Assembly: GCA_900119535.1 (NCBI GenBank)
Contig: FPJT01000012.1
Coordinates: forward strand, 1 to 64,000
Source: Ruminococcus sp. XPD3002
GTDB taxonomy: Bacteria; Bacillota; Clostridia; Oscillospirales; Ruminococcaceae
Direction of reading: 5' to 3'
Length of the DNA stretch: 64,000 bases
The notes beneath the pieces are model-generated. The model was not told the origin of the DNA. It saw nothing but the letters and a program-made list of their open reading frames with translations, and ran no database searches. The position numbers and the translations under genes are program-made. Of the stretch, positions 42,933-50,849 are shown one piece after another (position 1 is the first letter of the stretch; every line of letters begins with the position of its first letter).

Positions 42933-42980
42933 ACGGCTGCTGTTAGGGTAACACTTTTCGGCAGCCGTTGACTTTTTTGC
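42933..42980 (+). terminator. Terminator of the riboflavin operon
   Basis: ACGGCTGC/GCAGCCGT stem (8 bp, 20-base loop) followed by TGACTTTTTT. Confidence 0.65.
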
Positions 42981-43003
42981 TGTTATATGCTAAAATTAAT
43001 ATA

Positions 43004-43164
43004 GGGTACCTCTAAAAACCCATTTGGTTAAAGAAAAATCAGATAGGTGCAGCAGATGCAAGGAAGGCTTTCGAAGGCGTGCTGTCGCACTCCGAGAGAG
43101 AGTTTGACACAGCATATGCTGTGTATGGCTGATTTGTCTCAAAAGGGGGTTTTTAGAGGTGCCC
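43004..43164. mobile_element. 161-bp miniature inverted-repeat element (MITE)
   Basis: Terminal inverted repeats of 18 bp (GGGTACCTCTAAAAACCC at 43004-43021 and its complement with one mismatch at 43147-43164) bound a noncoding interior. Both ends are flanked by TATA (43000-43003, 43165-43168), read as target-site duplication. There is no transposase, so it would be moved in trans. Its right end is only 26 bases before the start of the LicC/LicA gene, so it makes up most of that gene's upstream region. The interior holds a GACACAGCATATGCTGTG palindrome. Confidence 0.75.
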
Positions 43165-43190
43165 TATAAATAATTATCGGGAGGAAGCCC

Positions 43191-44984
43191 ATGAATAATA
43201 AGGACTTTGATATACTTAAACTCCTGCTGGAAATGCCTTATGTCAGCAGCGATATAATTTCAGACCTCAGCGGCTGTTCTATAGCTGCGGTCAACAGAGC
43301 TGTGCGAAGGCTTACAGAAGGCGGCTTCCTTGATGACAGTATGCAGGCGACGGCAAAAGGCAGGGAACTTGTAAACTCTTCCGTACCAAAAAATGCTGTG
43401 ATACTTGCGGCAGGCACAGGAAGCAGAATGGTTCCTATAAATACGCTTTACACCAAGGGTATGCTGGAAGTTAACGGCGAAACTCTTGTTGAACGTATCA
43501 TTTTACAGCTTAAAAGCTCGGGTATAAAAGAGATATATGTAGTTGCAGGATATATGAAAGAGGAGTATGAACGCCTTGAAGCACAGTACGGAGTTCAGCT
43601 CATAGTCAACAGGGACTTCAGAAAGCGCGGTTCTCTGTATTCTCTTTCGCTTGCAAAGAAGCATATATCCAATACATATATAGTACCTTGCGACGTATGG
43701 TGCAGAGAGAATCCTTTCAGCCGTCACGAGATGTATTCCTGGTATATGGTAAACGAGCTTGTGGATGATGAAAGCCTTGTACGTGTGGACCGCAAGAAGG
43801 AGCTTCAGTCAGTACCTGCGGAAAAGGCAGGCAACGGCATGGTAGGACTTGCCTATGTGTCAGCTGAGGACGCCGAAAAGCTGGTTGAGAAGCTAAGCGA
43901 TGAGGCACTTGATACAGCACCGACGAAGGCAAGGTGGGAAACTGCACTGTTTTCGGATGAGCCCCTTATCAGGACTGCACGAGTAGTAAGGTCGGTGGAT
44001 TTCGTCGAGATAGACACTTACGAGCAGCTCCGTGAGCTTGATGAGCAGTCGGGACAGCTACGCTCATACGCCATAGCCATAATCATGAAGGAACTTGGCG
44101 TTAAGGAGCTTGATATAACTGATATCGCCGTACTGAAAAACGGTATGACGAACCGCTCTTTCCTGTTCAGCTGCAAGGGCGAACGTTACATAATGCGTAT
44201 CCCGAAAGAGGGTACCAACAGGATGATAAACCGCCGTCAGGAAGCACTGGTCTACAGTCTCATAAACGGCAGGAATATCTGCGACGAACTGGCTTACATC
44301 AACCCTGATAACGGCTATAAGATAACCAAGTTCATCGATCACGCAAGGACATGTGATCCCAATAACATCGATGAGGTACACCACTGCATCGAGAAGCTCA
44401 GGTGGTTCCACGAGCAGCGTTTACAGGTTGAACAGGAGTTCGACATATACCGTCAGATAGACTTCCTTCAGTCACTCTGGCAGCATGAGAAGTCGGTGTA
44501 TGAAGATTACCGCACTACCAAGAACAATATCCACTGCCTTAAGAGCTTCGTGGATTCACAGAAGAAGGAGCTTTGCCTTTCGCACTGTGATGTGATGCCG
44601 GATAACTTCATTATCTTCAACGATGAATACGGAAACGAAAAGATAAGGATAATAGACTGGGAATACGCTGCAATGCACGATCCCCATTCGGACCTTGCCA
44701 TGTTCTGCGTCAACGGACTTTACAGCAGGGAACAGATAGACGAGCTAATCGACTTTTATTTCCGAGGAAGCTGCGATCTTCCTACACGTACAAAGATGTA
44801 TTGCTATATAGCTGCATGCGGACTTATGTGGAGCAACTGGTGCGAATACAAGTATGACCTCGGAGTTGAAATGGGCGAGTATGCTGCGGCACAGTACCGC
44901 TATGCGGTGGAATATTACCGTATTGCGGCAGACAACATAAATATGATAGAAAAGGGCGATAATAATGTTCAGGGAAATGAATAG
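43191..44984 (+). CDS. Fused helix-turn-helix / LicC-like cytidylyltransferase / LicA-like choline kinase
   Basis: 597 residues in three parts. Residues 1-65 are a winged-helix-like DNA-binding region (LLEMPYVSSDIISDLSG). Residues about 67-285 are a nucleotidyltransferase (LAAGTGSRM, KGMLEVNG), as in LicC, which makes CDP-choline. Residues about 290-585 are a choline/ethanolamine kinase (HCDVMPDNF catalytic loop, IIDWEYA metal site), as in LicA. Together they would phosphorylate choline, or a similar amino alcohol, and activate it with CTP for decorating surface polymers. Ribosome site GGGAGGAAG. The MITE sits just upstream. Confidence 0.85.
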   Translation: MNNKDFDILKLLLEMPYVSSDIISDLSGCSIAAVNRAVRRLTEGGFLDDSMQATAKGRELVNSSVPKNAVILAAGTGSRMVPINTLYTKGMLEVNGETLVERIILQLKSSGIKEIYVVAGYMKEEYERLEAQYGVQLIVNRDFRKRGSLYSLSLAKKHISNTYIVPCDVWCRENPFSRHEMYSWYMVNELVDDESLVRVDRKKELQSVPAEKAGNGMVGLAYVSAEDAEKLVEKLSDEALDTAPTKARWETALFSDEPLIRTARVVRSVDFVEIDTYEQLRELDEQSGQLRSYAIAIIMKELGVKELDITDIAVLKNGMTNRSFLFSCKGERYIMRIPKEGTNRMINRRQEALVYSLINGRNICDELAYINPDNGYKITKFIDHARTCDPNNIDEVHHCIEKLRWFHEQRLQVEQEFDIYRQIDFLQSLWQHEKSVYEDYRTTKNNIHCLKSFVDSQKKELCLSHCDVMPDNFIIFNDEYGNEKIRIIDWEYAAMHDPHSDLAMFCVNGLYSREQIDELIDFYFRGSCDLPTRTKMYCYIAACGLMWSNWCEYKYDLGVEMGEYAAAQYRYAVEYYRIAADNINMIEKGDNNVQGNE

Positions 44985-45441
44985 AAAAGGACAGCAGCTC
45001 TCACAGGATGAGTGCATCGACATCCTGAAAAAAGAACTGAGAGGAGTTCTTTCCGTGATAGGTGATGATGGATATCCATATGGACTTCCCATAAACCATT
45101 TCTACTGTGAAGAGGACGGAAAGCTCTACTTCCACAGCGGTATGGAGGGACACAAGATAGATGCGCTCCGCAGATGTGAAAAGGTCTCATTTTGTGTCTG
45201 CGATGAGGGCACAAAAAAAGAGGGCGAATGGGCAATTACCTTCAGAAGTGTAATAGTTTTCGGCAGGGCAGAGGTCATAGAGGACAGGGAAAAGATATAT
45301 GACATTGCAAGAAAGCTCAGCTACAAGTTCACTTCCGATGAGGAATACATAGCCAAAGAGATAAAGAATGCGGGACCGCGAACATTCATGTTCGCACTTG
45401 TCCCCGAACACATAACAGGAAAACGTGTCAAAGAGGCATAA
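44965..45441 (+). CDS. Pyridoxamine 5'-phosphate oxidase-fold flavoprotein
   Basis: 158 residues of the split-barrel FMN-binding fold (GVLSVIGDDGYPYGLPINHFY, FHSGMEGHKIDAL, VSFCVCDE), close to the NimA-like group whose members reduce nitro compounds or small oxidised substrates. The start lies inside the 3' end of the LicC/LicA gene (20-base overlap), so they are co-translated. A role in the phosphocholine pathway is not evident. Confidence 0.82.
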   Translation: MFREMNRKGQQLSQDECIDILKKELRGVLSVIGDDGYPYGLPINHFYCEEDGKLYFHSGMEGHKIDALRRCEKVSFCVCDEGTKKEGEWAITFRSVIVFGRAEVIEDREKIYDIARKLSYKFTSDEEYIAKEIKNAGPRTFMFALVPEHITGKRVKEA

Positions 45442-45444
45442 AAC

Positions 45445-45485
45445 AGACCTCCGCCGTGGTATAATCCATAGCGGAGGTCTTTCGG
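45445..45485 (+). terminator. First of two tandem terminators after the LicC/LicA operon
   Basis: AGACCTCCGC/GCGGAGGTCT, a 10-bp perfect stem, followed by TTCGGTT. Confidence 0.6.
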
Positions 45486-45495
45486 TTAACAGAGT

Positions 45496-45537
45496 AACAC
45501 CGCACAGGATGCTGTTTCAGTTCCGTGCGGTGTTTTT
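45496..45537 (+). terminator. Second tandem terminator after the LicC/LicA operon
   Basis: AACACCGCAC/GTGCGGTGTT, a 10-bp perfect stem, ending in a run of five T. Confidence 0.75.
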
Positions 45538-45551
45538 ATACTCTGCGCTAA

Positions 45552-45579
45552 TGCAAAATATCAATTATGGTATTTTGCA
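45552..45579. repeat. Inverted repeat after the anti-sigma gene
   Basis: TGCAAAATA/TATTTTGCA, 9-bp arms, between the tandem terminators and the 3' end of the anti-sigma gene. No U-run follows on the minus strand, so it is not a clear terminator for that gene. Confidence 0.5.
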
Positions 45580-45606
45580 AAATAGGTAAGTATGTAGGAG
45601 GTAAAA

Positions 45607-46713
45607 TCAGGTATATCGTCTTGCTAAATGGTATTTGTAGTCTGTTTCTAAAAATACGTACAGTTTTCTCGGAGATTCGCTGCCGTAAGTATAGATATAG
45701 GCATCTGTTGTAAACTTCACATTTTTATCCGTACCTGTAACATTGCCTTTTTCTGCTAAAAAGTAGGTATCCGGAACTTCATCATACACATCGTCGGTAA
45801 AGTAATACCCGTTATCGTTATACGTGAAGTCGTCATATAATGCATACTGATAGGGTATCTCCACAGGTTCGGTAGTTGCAGGTATGGGTATTGTTGGAGC
45901 ATCTGTCTTTGGATTTGTGGGTTCTTGTATTGTTGGGGCAACTGTCTGTGGCACAGGTGGTGGATTGGTACAAGCCACTCCACCTGTCTGGATAGGATAA
46001 GGAGTTGCAGCAACAGTTGTATGATGATATGAAACTGTAGTCTGTACCGCAGTTGTACGGTAATATGTCGCCGTAGTCTGTACCGCAGTTGTACGGTAAT
46101 ATGCCGTCGTAGTCTGTGCCGCAGTTGTACGGTGATATGCCGTCGTGGTCTGTACCGCAGTTGTACGATGATTTGCTTCCGTAGTCCGTGCAGTTGCAGT
46201 GGTACGTGCAGGTGTTGTGCGTGTTGTAGTTTTGCTGCGGACTGTTGCAGCCGTAGCGGCGGCAGTTGTACGTGAATTGCCTGAAGCAGATGTTCTGGCA
46301 GCTGTTGTGTGCTGCTCTGCGGAAGTCCTGTTTGTTGCAGCAGTAACTGCTGTACGGACTGTCGTCTGTGCATTGGGTGAAGAAGCAGTATTTGCGGATG
46401 TCTTTACAGCTGTTGTACGAGTTTCTTTTGCTGTGGTCTGACCTTCTGTGGCGGGAGTTGTTTTTTCCGTATCGGGAACGGTAGTTGCAAGGGGAGAAGC
46501 CTCTGTTGCGGAGTAGTTGTTGGAATGTGGATCGGGACGGATGTCGCTGACAGTTCTGTTATTCAGTATTATGAGACCGATACAGGCTGCAACAGCTGCG
46601 GTAGATACAGCAGAAGCTGTTCTGAAGATGATCGCACGGCGGCGTTTCTGTTCTTTCAGATACTCGTCACGCCTATGAAGTACGCTTGAAGCAATTTCTT
46701 CATATGATCTCAT
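45607..46713 (-). CDS. Probable membrane anti-sigma factor with Thr-rich repeat stalk
   Basis: 368 residues. A short charged cytoplasmic part (1-28, VLHRRDEYLKEQKRRR) is followed by one membrane segment (about 29-50). A Thr/Ala-rich extracellular stalk (about 60-240) includes a 12-residue tandem repeat (RTTAVQTT-AYY type), and a Pro-rich linker leads to a small C-terminal beta domain (about 280-368). It overlaps the ECF sigma gene by 14 bases, the standard sigma/anti-sigma arrangement. There is no zinc anti-sigma motif. The build recalls RsgI-type anti-sigma factors that sense polysaccharide outside, but the C-terminal domain is not one I can name. Confidence 0.65.
   Translation of the reverse strand: MRSYEEIASSVLHRRDEYLKEQKRRRAIIFRTASAVSTAAVAACIGLIILNNRTVSDIRPDPHSNNYSATEASPLATTVPDTEKTTPATEGQTTAKETRTTAVKTSANTASSPNAQTTVRTAVTAATNRTSAEQHTTAARTSASGNSRTTAAATAATVRSKTTTRTTPARTTATARTTEANHRTTAVQTTTAYHRTTAAQTTTAYYRTTAVQTTATYYRTTAVQTTVSYHHTTVAATPYPIQTGGVACTNPPPVPQTVAPTIQEPTNPKTDAPTIPIPATTEPVEIPYQYALYDDFTYNDNGYYFTDDVYDEVPDTYFLAEKGNVTGTDKNVKFTTDAYIYTYGSESPRKLYVFLETDYKYHLARRYT
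46001..46180 (-). repeat. 36-bp tandem repeat in the anti-sigma stalk
   Basis: Four near-identical 36-bp units at 46037-46072, 46073-46108, 46109-46144 and 46145-46180, with a more diverged fifth at 46001-46036. Each encodes 12 residues. In-frame gain or loss of units would change stalk length without breaking the gene. Confidence 0.85.
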
Positions 46714-47254
46714 ACTTGAATCCCTCCTTTTCCAATTGTTTTTTAAGGGATTGCTTTGCTCTGAAGAGAAGGTTCCCTATTTGTTTTTTTGTCTTTCGCA
46801 TGATCCTTGCAGTGTCGTCCACGTCGAAGTCCTCGAAATAGGTCAGATACAATACCTGCCTGTAATCGGGGGTTAGAGTTCTGAGAGCCTTATGCAGAGT
46901 GATTTTCTGCTCCTCTCTTATGTATTCGCGTTCAACGCTTTCTTCGTCCGCAAGGTCGGTATACTCATCGAATGGCTGATCTGAGATCTTTGACCGTTTC
47001 CTCATGCCATCGATAGCTGCATTTCGTCCGATAGTATACAGCCATGTTTTGAAGCTGCTTTTGCCGTGGAAGGCAGGTCTTTTGGTAGCTATCTTGAAGA
47101 AGGTATCTTCCATAAGTTCCTCGGCAATATTTATATTGCCGGTGATACCGTTCAGATACAGCATAAGACCGTCCTTATAGTCACGGATGATCTCGACGAT
47201 TCCGTTATCGTCTCCGTCGAGGTATCGTTGGTAACAAGCCGCACCGTTATCCAT
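46700..47254 (-). CDS. ECF-type RNA polymerase sigma factor
   Basis: 184 residues with region 2 (about 20-90, AEELMEDTFFKIATKRPAF, FKTWLYTIGRNAAID) and region 4 (about 120-175, LTPDYRQVLYLTYFEDFDVDDTA, KQIGNLLFRAKQSL). Region 3 is absent, as in ECF sigma factors. The start at 47254 has AAAGGAGGGATCGC directly upstream; an earlier Met has no ribosome site. The stop lies inside the anti-sigma gene. Confidence 0.88.
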   Translation of the reverse strand: MDNGAACYQRYLDGDDNGIVEIIRDYKDGLMLYLNGITGNINIAEELMEDTFFKIATKRPAFHGKSSFKTWLYTIGRNAAIDGMRKRSKISDQPFDEYTDLADEESVEREYIREEQKITLHKALRTLTPDYRQVLYLTYFEDFDVDDTARIMRKTKKQIGNLLFRAKQSLKKQLEKEGFKYEII

Positions 47255-47379
47255 GCGATCCCTCCTTTCATAAATTATACACCTTATCCAATAGACGATT
47301 GAAGTGCTTGTTTTTCTCACTTAGTGAAAATAATTTTTTGTTATAACAATTGCAGGCTTTTATGAGTCTGACAATGAAT

Positions 47380-47538
47380 AAAAAATACCATGCTGCGGGG
47401 CATGGTATTATATTGTCTGTAAAGATTTATCAGAATTTGCCGCTGAGCGAGCGGCGGTCCGATAAGCAATGAATAAAGAATAATAATGGTGTGTCCTTAT
47501 TCATTGTCAGCGCTTGCGCTAAAATCAAATTTATATTA
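47380..47538 (-). ncRNA. Candidate small structured RNA with own promoter and terminator
   Basis: The minus strand has a consensus promoter (47545-47573), then about 160 bases with three hairpins: 47509-47520 (AGCGC/GCGCT), 47467-47506 (CAATGAATAA/TTATTCATTG) and 47439-47455 (GCCGCT/AGCGGC). It ends in a 9-bp terminator stem (ATACCATGC/GCATGGTAT, 47385-47408) and a T-run. The best frame inside is 24 codons without a ribosome site. It is separate from the sigma gene, whose start is 126 bases beyond the terminator. No known RNA family recognised. Confidence 0.5.
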
Positions 47539-47544
47539 GTAACA

Positions 47545-47573
47545 ATTATAGCATATCATTTATTCACAGTCAA
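47545..47573 (-). promoter_or_regulatory. Promoter of the candidate small RNA
   Basis: TTGACT (47568-47573), 17-bp spacer, TATAAT (47545-47550). The -35 box follows a terminator directly, as at 3777-3852. Confidence 0.7.
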
Positions 47574-47578
47574 TAGAA

Positions 47579-47621
47579 AAGCCATAGTACTTCTGACCAC
47601 ATATCAGAAAAACTATGGCTT
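47579..47621 (-). terminator. Terminator of the dockerin-protein operon
   Basis: AAGCCATAG/CTATGGCTT stem enclosing an inner TTCTGA/TCAGAA hairpin, then TTTTC on the minus strand. Homologous to the terminator at 3811-3852. Confidence 0.7.
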
Positions 47622-47701
47622 AATACGTCTGTATTAGAACGCGCTTATATGATGCTCGGCAACTGTTTTATGTCTGATACCGCTTATATATTGCGGTTCA
47701 A

Positions 47702-48427
47702 TTACCAGTGGGGATCCTGATTGGTTGAAAGAGCAGCATAGTAAGCGAGTATTGAAGATGCATCCGAGGAATTGATAGCTCCGTCCTTGTTAACATCTCC
47801 CGCCTTGAACTGCTTTTTGCTGAACGAACCTGATTCACCTGTAGAAAGTGCGGAATATTCAAGGAGTACAGCAGTAGCATCGGAAGCCGACACTTTACCG
47901 TCGCCGTCCACATCGCCCATGATAACGCCGCTTATGTGCATAAGGACGTTTACAGAACCATCGTCACCGGGAGTTTTTTCCCAGGGTTCGTCGGCTATCT
48001 CATCATCTGCAAGGAAGTTGTAGATGAAATTGGTAAAGCTGTCGGGATTATCGTTGCCGTCGGGAATTGTGAACGTCTCCGTAAAAGGCTCGGAATCGGC
48101 ATCTTCGGTGGAGAGAACAACGGAAATGGTATAATTTCTGTAGTCATCATCGGTGTTGTCATGTCCCTCGATATCGAAGCTGAGGGACGAATCTGCTGCT
48201 ATCTTTTCGGAGTAGTAGGGGAGTGCTTTTCCCTCTGGAGAAGCAAAAGTGATGTTCACCTCAGCAGATGCGCCTTCGGGAGTATTTACCGTTACACAGC
48301 CGTTTACATCACTTCTTACGAAATAGCTGCACTGGGGCTGCGGCTTGTTTTCTGCTGCCGATACCGTAAACGGAAGCTGAGTCAGCACTAAAGCTGAAGC
48401 AATAATAAAGGAAATGTTTTTCTTCAT
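47702..48427 (-). CDS. Secreted dockerin protein with unknown beta domain
   Basis: 241 residues. A signal peptide (about 1-26, ending TVSAA) leads a beta-rich region of about 135 residues that I cannot assign, then a type I dockerin (about 165-241) with GDVDGDGKVSASDA and GDVNKDGAINSSDA calcium loops. It should attach to a scaffoldin outside the cell. Start at 48427, with GAGGTG seven bases upstream. It follows the cell-wall-binding-repeat gene by 13 bases and is probably co-transcribed with it. Confidence 0.85.
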   Translation of the reverse strand: MKKNISFIIASALVLTQLPFTVSAAENKPQPQCSYFVRSDVNGCVTVNTPEGASAEVNITFASPEGKALPYYSEKIAADSSLSFDIEGHDNTDDDYRNYTISVVLSTEDADSEPFTETFTIPDGNDNPDSFTNFIYNFLADDEIADEPWEKTPGDDGSVNVLMHISGVIMGDVDGDGKVSASDATAVLLEYSALSTGESGSFSKKQFKAGDVNKDGAINSSDASSILAYYAALSTNQDPHW

Positions 48428-48440
48428 AGTTATCACCTCA

Positions 48441-50438
48441 TCAATAGTAAGTAGCGTTGATGTACTGCCTGAAGGTATAATTCAGAGCTTTGAGCTCATC
48501 ATCCGTCTTGGAGTAGTATCCGTTGCAGGTATCGAAGTTTATCCACTTCTTGTCCACGAGTATCTGATTCCAGTAATGGGCGCCGCTTCCTCTGCCTGTA
48601 CCGTAGACGATACGTGTAGTAAATCCCGCATGCTGGAAGAGGATATCGGTCAGTGCAGCGAAGTAGTAAGGCATAATATTGGTGTTATCCATTGCGTAGT
48701 TTGCAAAGTAAGCCCAGCCCTTTGTCTGTATGTTGGAAAGCGAGCGCTGATTCTCCATAGGACTGTACTTGTTATGGTTGCAGACGTAATTGAATATGCC
48801 CGAGGTATTGGTGCCTATCTGAGCGATAAGATTCTGAGCGCGTTTCTGTACTGCCGAAAAGGGCACAGCATGGCCGTCTGCGGCGAGATTATAACCGTCG
48901 ATGAGCTTGTTTATCTCAAGCTTTCCGCTTACTGTATTGAAGTGGTATTTCTGTCCGTCAATAGTCTGCCAGCCTGTAGCCATTACACCGTCGGGACCGA
49001 AGTAGTATACACCGTCGCTGAAAGTAGCCATACCTGTCTGCATGGTACCGTCCGTACCGAAGAAGTACTTCTTGCCGCCGACGATAAGGCGTCCCGTCTG
49101 CATGGTGCCGTCATCAATGGAGAAGTAGTACTTATTACCGTCGATAGAGAGGATGCCTGTCTGCATAGCGCCGTCCGAACCGAAATAGTATTTCTTGCCC
49201 TCTACGATGAGACGTCCCGTACCCATTTTGCCGTCGTCAACCGAGAAGTAATACTTCTTGCCGTTTATCTCGTTTATGCCGTAGAGCATCTTTCCGTTGT
49301 CTGCGAATCCGTAGGTGCTTCCGCCATAGGAAGCAAGTCCTCTTTTCATGCGGCATTCGTCATCGAAAAGGTACTTGGAGCCGTTTATAGAAACAAGACC
49401 GCTTGCAGCTCTGCCGTCCGATGCGAAGTAGTAGGTATTGCCTTCAACATCGTGGAAGCCTGTCTGAATGGTGCCGTCATTGTGGAAGTAGTACAGTCCC
49501 TGTTCCGTGTTCACGAGTCCCGTAGCCATAGAGCCGTCTTCGTTGAAGTACCTGAGAGTCTCTCCCACCTGACAGAATCCTGTCTGACCTTCGCCCTTTT
49601 CGTTGAAAAGGTAGTGTTTGCCATTTATTTCAGTGAAGTCTGTTGAGAAGGAACCGTCAAAGTTATAGCAGTGAGCGGTGCCGTTAACGTACTGAAGTCC
49701 CGTCTGTAAAACGCCGTTCCTGTCGAAGAGGTACTCGTTATCGTCTATGACTGCGATATCTGTGAGCCTGCCCTCTTCCTTGTCCACGTAATAGGTGTTG
49801 CCGTCAATGCGGAAGAACCCCGTCTGAGCCTTTCCTGTTTCGGGTGAATAATAGAAGGCCTTTCCGTGAAGTACCTGCCATTCGGTGTATTCCTCGCCCT
49901 TATCGGAAAAGATGTATGGAGTGCCGTCAATAGTGACCTCGCCCGAGACAGGAGAACCATTTTCGTCGAAGTAGTATATACTGTCGTCAACGGATGTGAA
50001 ACCCTCGCCTGTTATCTCGGCGCCGTATTCGTCCAGAAGAGAAGCGGAGCCGTTCTTCGGCTTGAAATAGCCTGTCTGTTTCCCCGAATCCTCTGCAATG
50101 AAGTACTTCTCGCCGCAGTAATCTATCCAGCCATAGAGAGGTTTTCCAGTTTCGGGATCAAAGAACTTGCGGTTTCCGTTAACAGTGCGCCAGCCTGTTT
50201 TCAGAACTCCGTTAGCTGAGAAAAGGTAATCTTCACCGTCAATTTCCTGTGTGCCTGTGAGAAATTCACCGTTTTCATCGTAATAGAAGATGCGTCCTTC
50301 ATCATCCGTGAACCATTCGGATGAGTGTTCGGGCGGAGTATCGGCAGCTTTATCCGCAGCTTCTGCCGAAATATAGCTTGTTGACAGTATGCAGGCAGCC
50401 GCAGCGGCGGCCATGGTAATAAATTTTATTCTTTTCAT
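48441..50438 (-). CDS. Secreted cell-wall-binding-repeat protein with inactive-looking transglutaminase-like domain
   Basis: 665 residues. A signal peptide (about 1-27) is followed by about 22 aromatic/Gly-rich repeats of 20-21 residues (about 40-510; pattern GxxYYFxxDGxMxTG) as in choline- or glucan-binding proteins. The C-terminal about 140 residues align with the transglutaminase-like fold. Compared with the active domain at 20106-23783, H621 (AHYWN) and D636 (NFDTCN) are kept but the catalytic Cys position is P590 (MPYYFAAL). Catalysis by the usual triad is therefore unlikely. A phosphocholine-activating gene (43191) lies nearby, but choline as the ligand is unproven. Confidence 0.85.
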   Translation of the reverse strand: MKRIKFITMAAAAAACILSTSYISAEAADKAADTPPEHSSEWFTDDEGRIFYYDENGEFLTGTQEIDGEDYLFSANGVLKTGWRTVNGNRKFFDPETGKPLYGWIDYCGEKYFIAEDSGKQTGYFKPKNGSASLLDEYGAEITGEGFTSVDDSIYYFDENGSPVSGEVTIDGTPYIFSDKGEEYTEWQVLHGKAFYYSPETGKAQTGFFRIDGNTYYVDKEEGRLTDIAVIDDNEYLFDRNGVLQTGLQYVNGTAHCYNFDGSFSTDFTEINGKHYLFNEKGEGQTGFCQVGETLRYFNEDGSMATGLVNTEQGLYYFHNDGTIQTGFHDVEGNTYYFASDGRAASGLVSINGSKYLFDDECRMKRGLASYGGSTYGFADNGKMLYGINEINGKKYYFSVDDGKMGTGRLIVEGKKYYFGSDGAMQTGILSIDGNKYYFSIDDGTMQTGRLIVGGKKYFFGTDGTMQTGMATFSDGVYYFGPDGVMATGWQTIDGQKYHFNTVSGKLEINKLIDGYNLAADGHAVPFSAVQKRAQNLIAQIGTNTSGIFNYVCNHNKYSPMENQRSLSNIQTKGWAYFANYAMDNTNIMPYYFAALTDILFQHAGFTTRIVYGTGRGSGAHYWNQILVDKKWINFDTCNGYYSKTDDELKALNYTFRQYINATYY

Positions 50439-50528
50439 AGTATTCTCCCGTCCCTATATTATTCCGCAGAAAAACTGCGCAGACTAATGTAAAGTATTAT
50501 GATAAATAATAAAATTATATTTTTCCTA

Positions 50529-50557
50529 TTGATTTTTTAACTGAATTTTGCTATAAT
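50529..50557 (+). promoter_or_regulatory. Promoter of tRNA-Gln
   Basis: TTGATT (50529-50534), 17-bp spacer, TATAAT (50552-50557). An 11-bp inverted repeat (CTGCTGCAAAA/TTTTGCAGCAG, about 50588-50621) lies between promoter and tRNA. Confidence 0.7.
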
Positions 50558-50633
50558 AAAATGGTTGAGCAAGTAATTGATTGCATCTGCTGCAAAATAA
50601 CTTGTTGGATTTTTGCAGCAGTGCAGAGCATAA

Positions 50634-50708
50634 TGGGGTATAGCCAAGCGGTAAGGCACAGGACTTTGACTCCTGCATTCGTGGGTTCAAATCCCGCTGC
50701 CCCAACCA
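50634..50708 (+). tRNA. tRNA-Gln(TTG)
   Basis: 75 bases. Acceptor TGGGGTA/TGCCCCA, anticodon stem CAGGA/TCCTG with loop CTTTGAC and anticodon TTG, T-loop GGTTCAAATCC, discriminator A, encoded CCA. Confidence 0.95.
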
Positions 50709-50731
50709 GTGCAAGTACAGCACACAGTTTT

Positions 50732-50760
50732 GCGGTTCAGTTTTCTGAGCCGCATTTTTC
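50732..50760 (+). terminator. Terminator of tRNA-Gln
   Basis: GCGGTTCAG/CTGAGCCGC stem (one mismatch), TTTT loop, then A and five T. Confidence 0.75.
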
Positions 50761-50782
50761 TGTCCCGACTAAAAGTATGTTT

Positions 50783-50829
50783 GAAGATACAGCGTCTCGT
50801 TTTTTACGGGACGCTTTTACTGTATCTTC
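50783..50829 (-). terminator. Hairpin after pyrE, probable terminator
   Basis: Nested stems: outer GAAGATACAG/CTGTATCTTC (10 bp) and inner GCGTCTCG/CGGGACGC. It lies 20 bases after the pyrE stop and may work in both directions. Confidence 0.5.
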
Positions 50830-50849
50830 GTATCAGTATGTCTGAATTA

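Noticed and set aside
46001-46180. CRISPR array
   Set aside because: The 36-bp units are contiguous without spacers and encode an in-frame protein repeat.
47380-47540. 6S RNA at the candidate small RNA locus
   Set aside because: 6S RNA forms one long rod with a central bubble; this transcript folds as several separate hairpins.
48414-49646. 410-codon open frame on the plus strand across the cell-wall-binding-repeat gene
   Set aside because: It is the antisense shadow of the repeat array; its product only mirrors the repeat periodicity, has no recognisable domain, and the minus-strand gene has signal peptide, domains and ribosome site.
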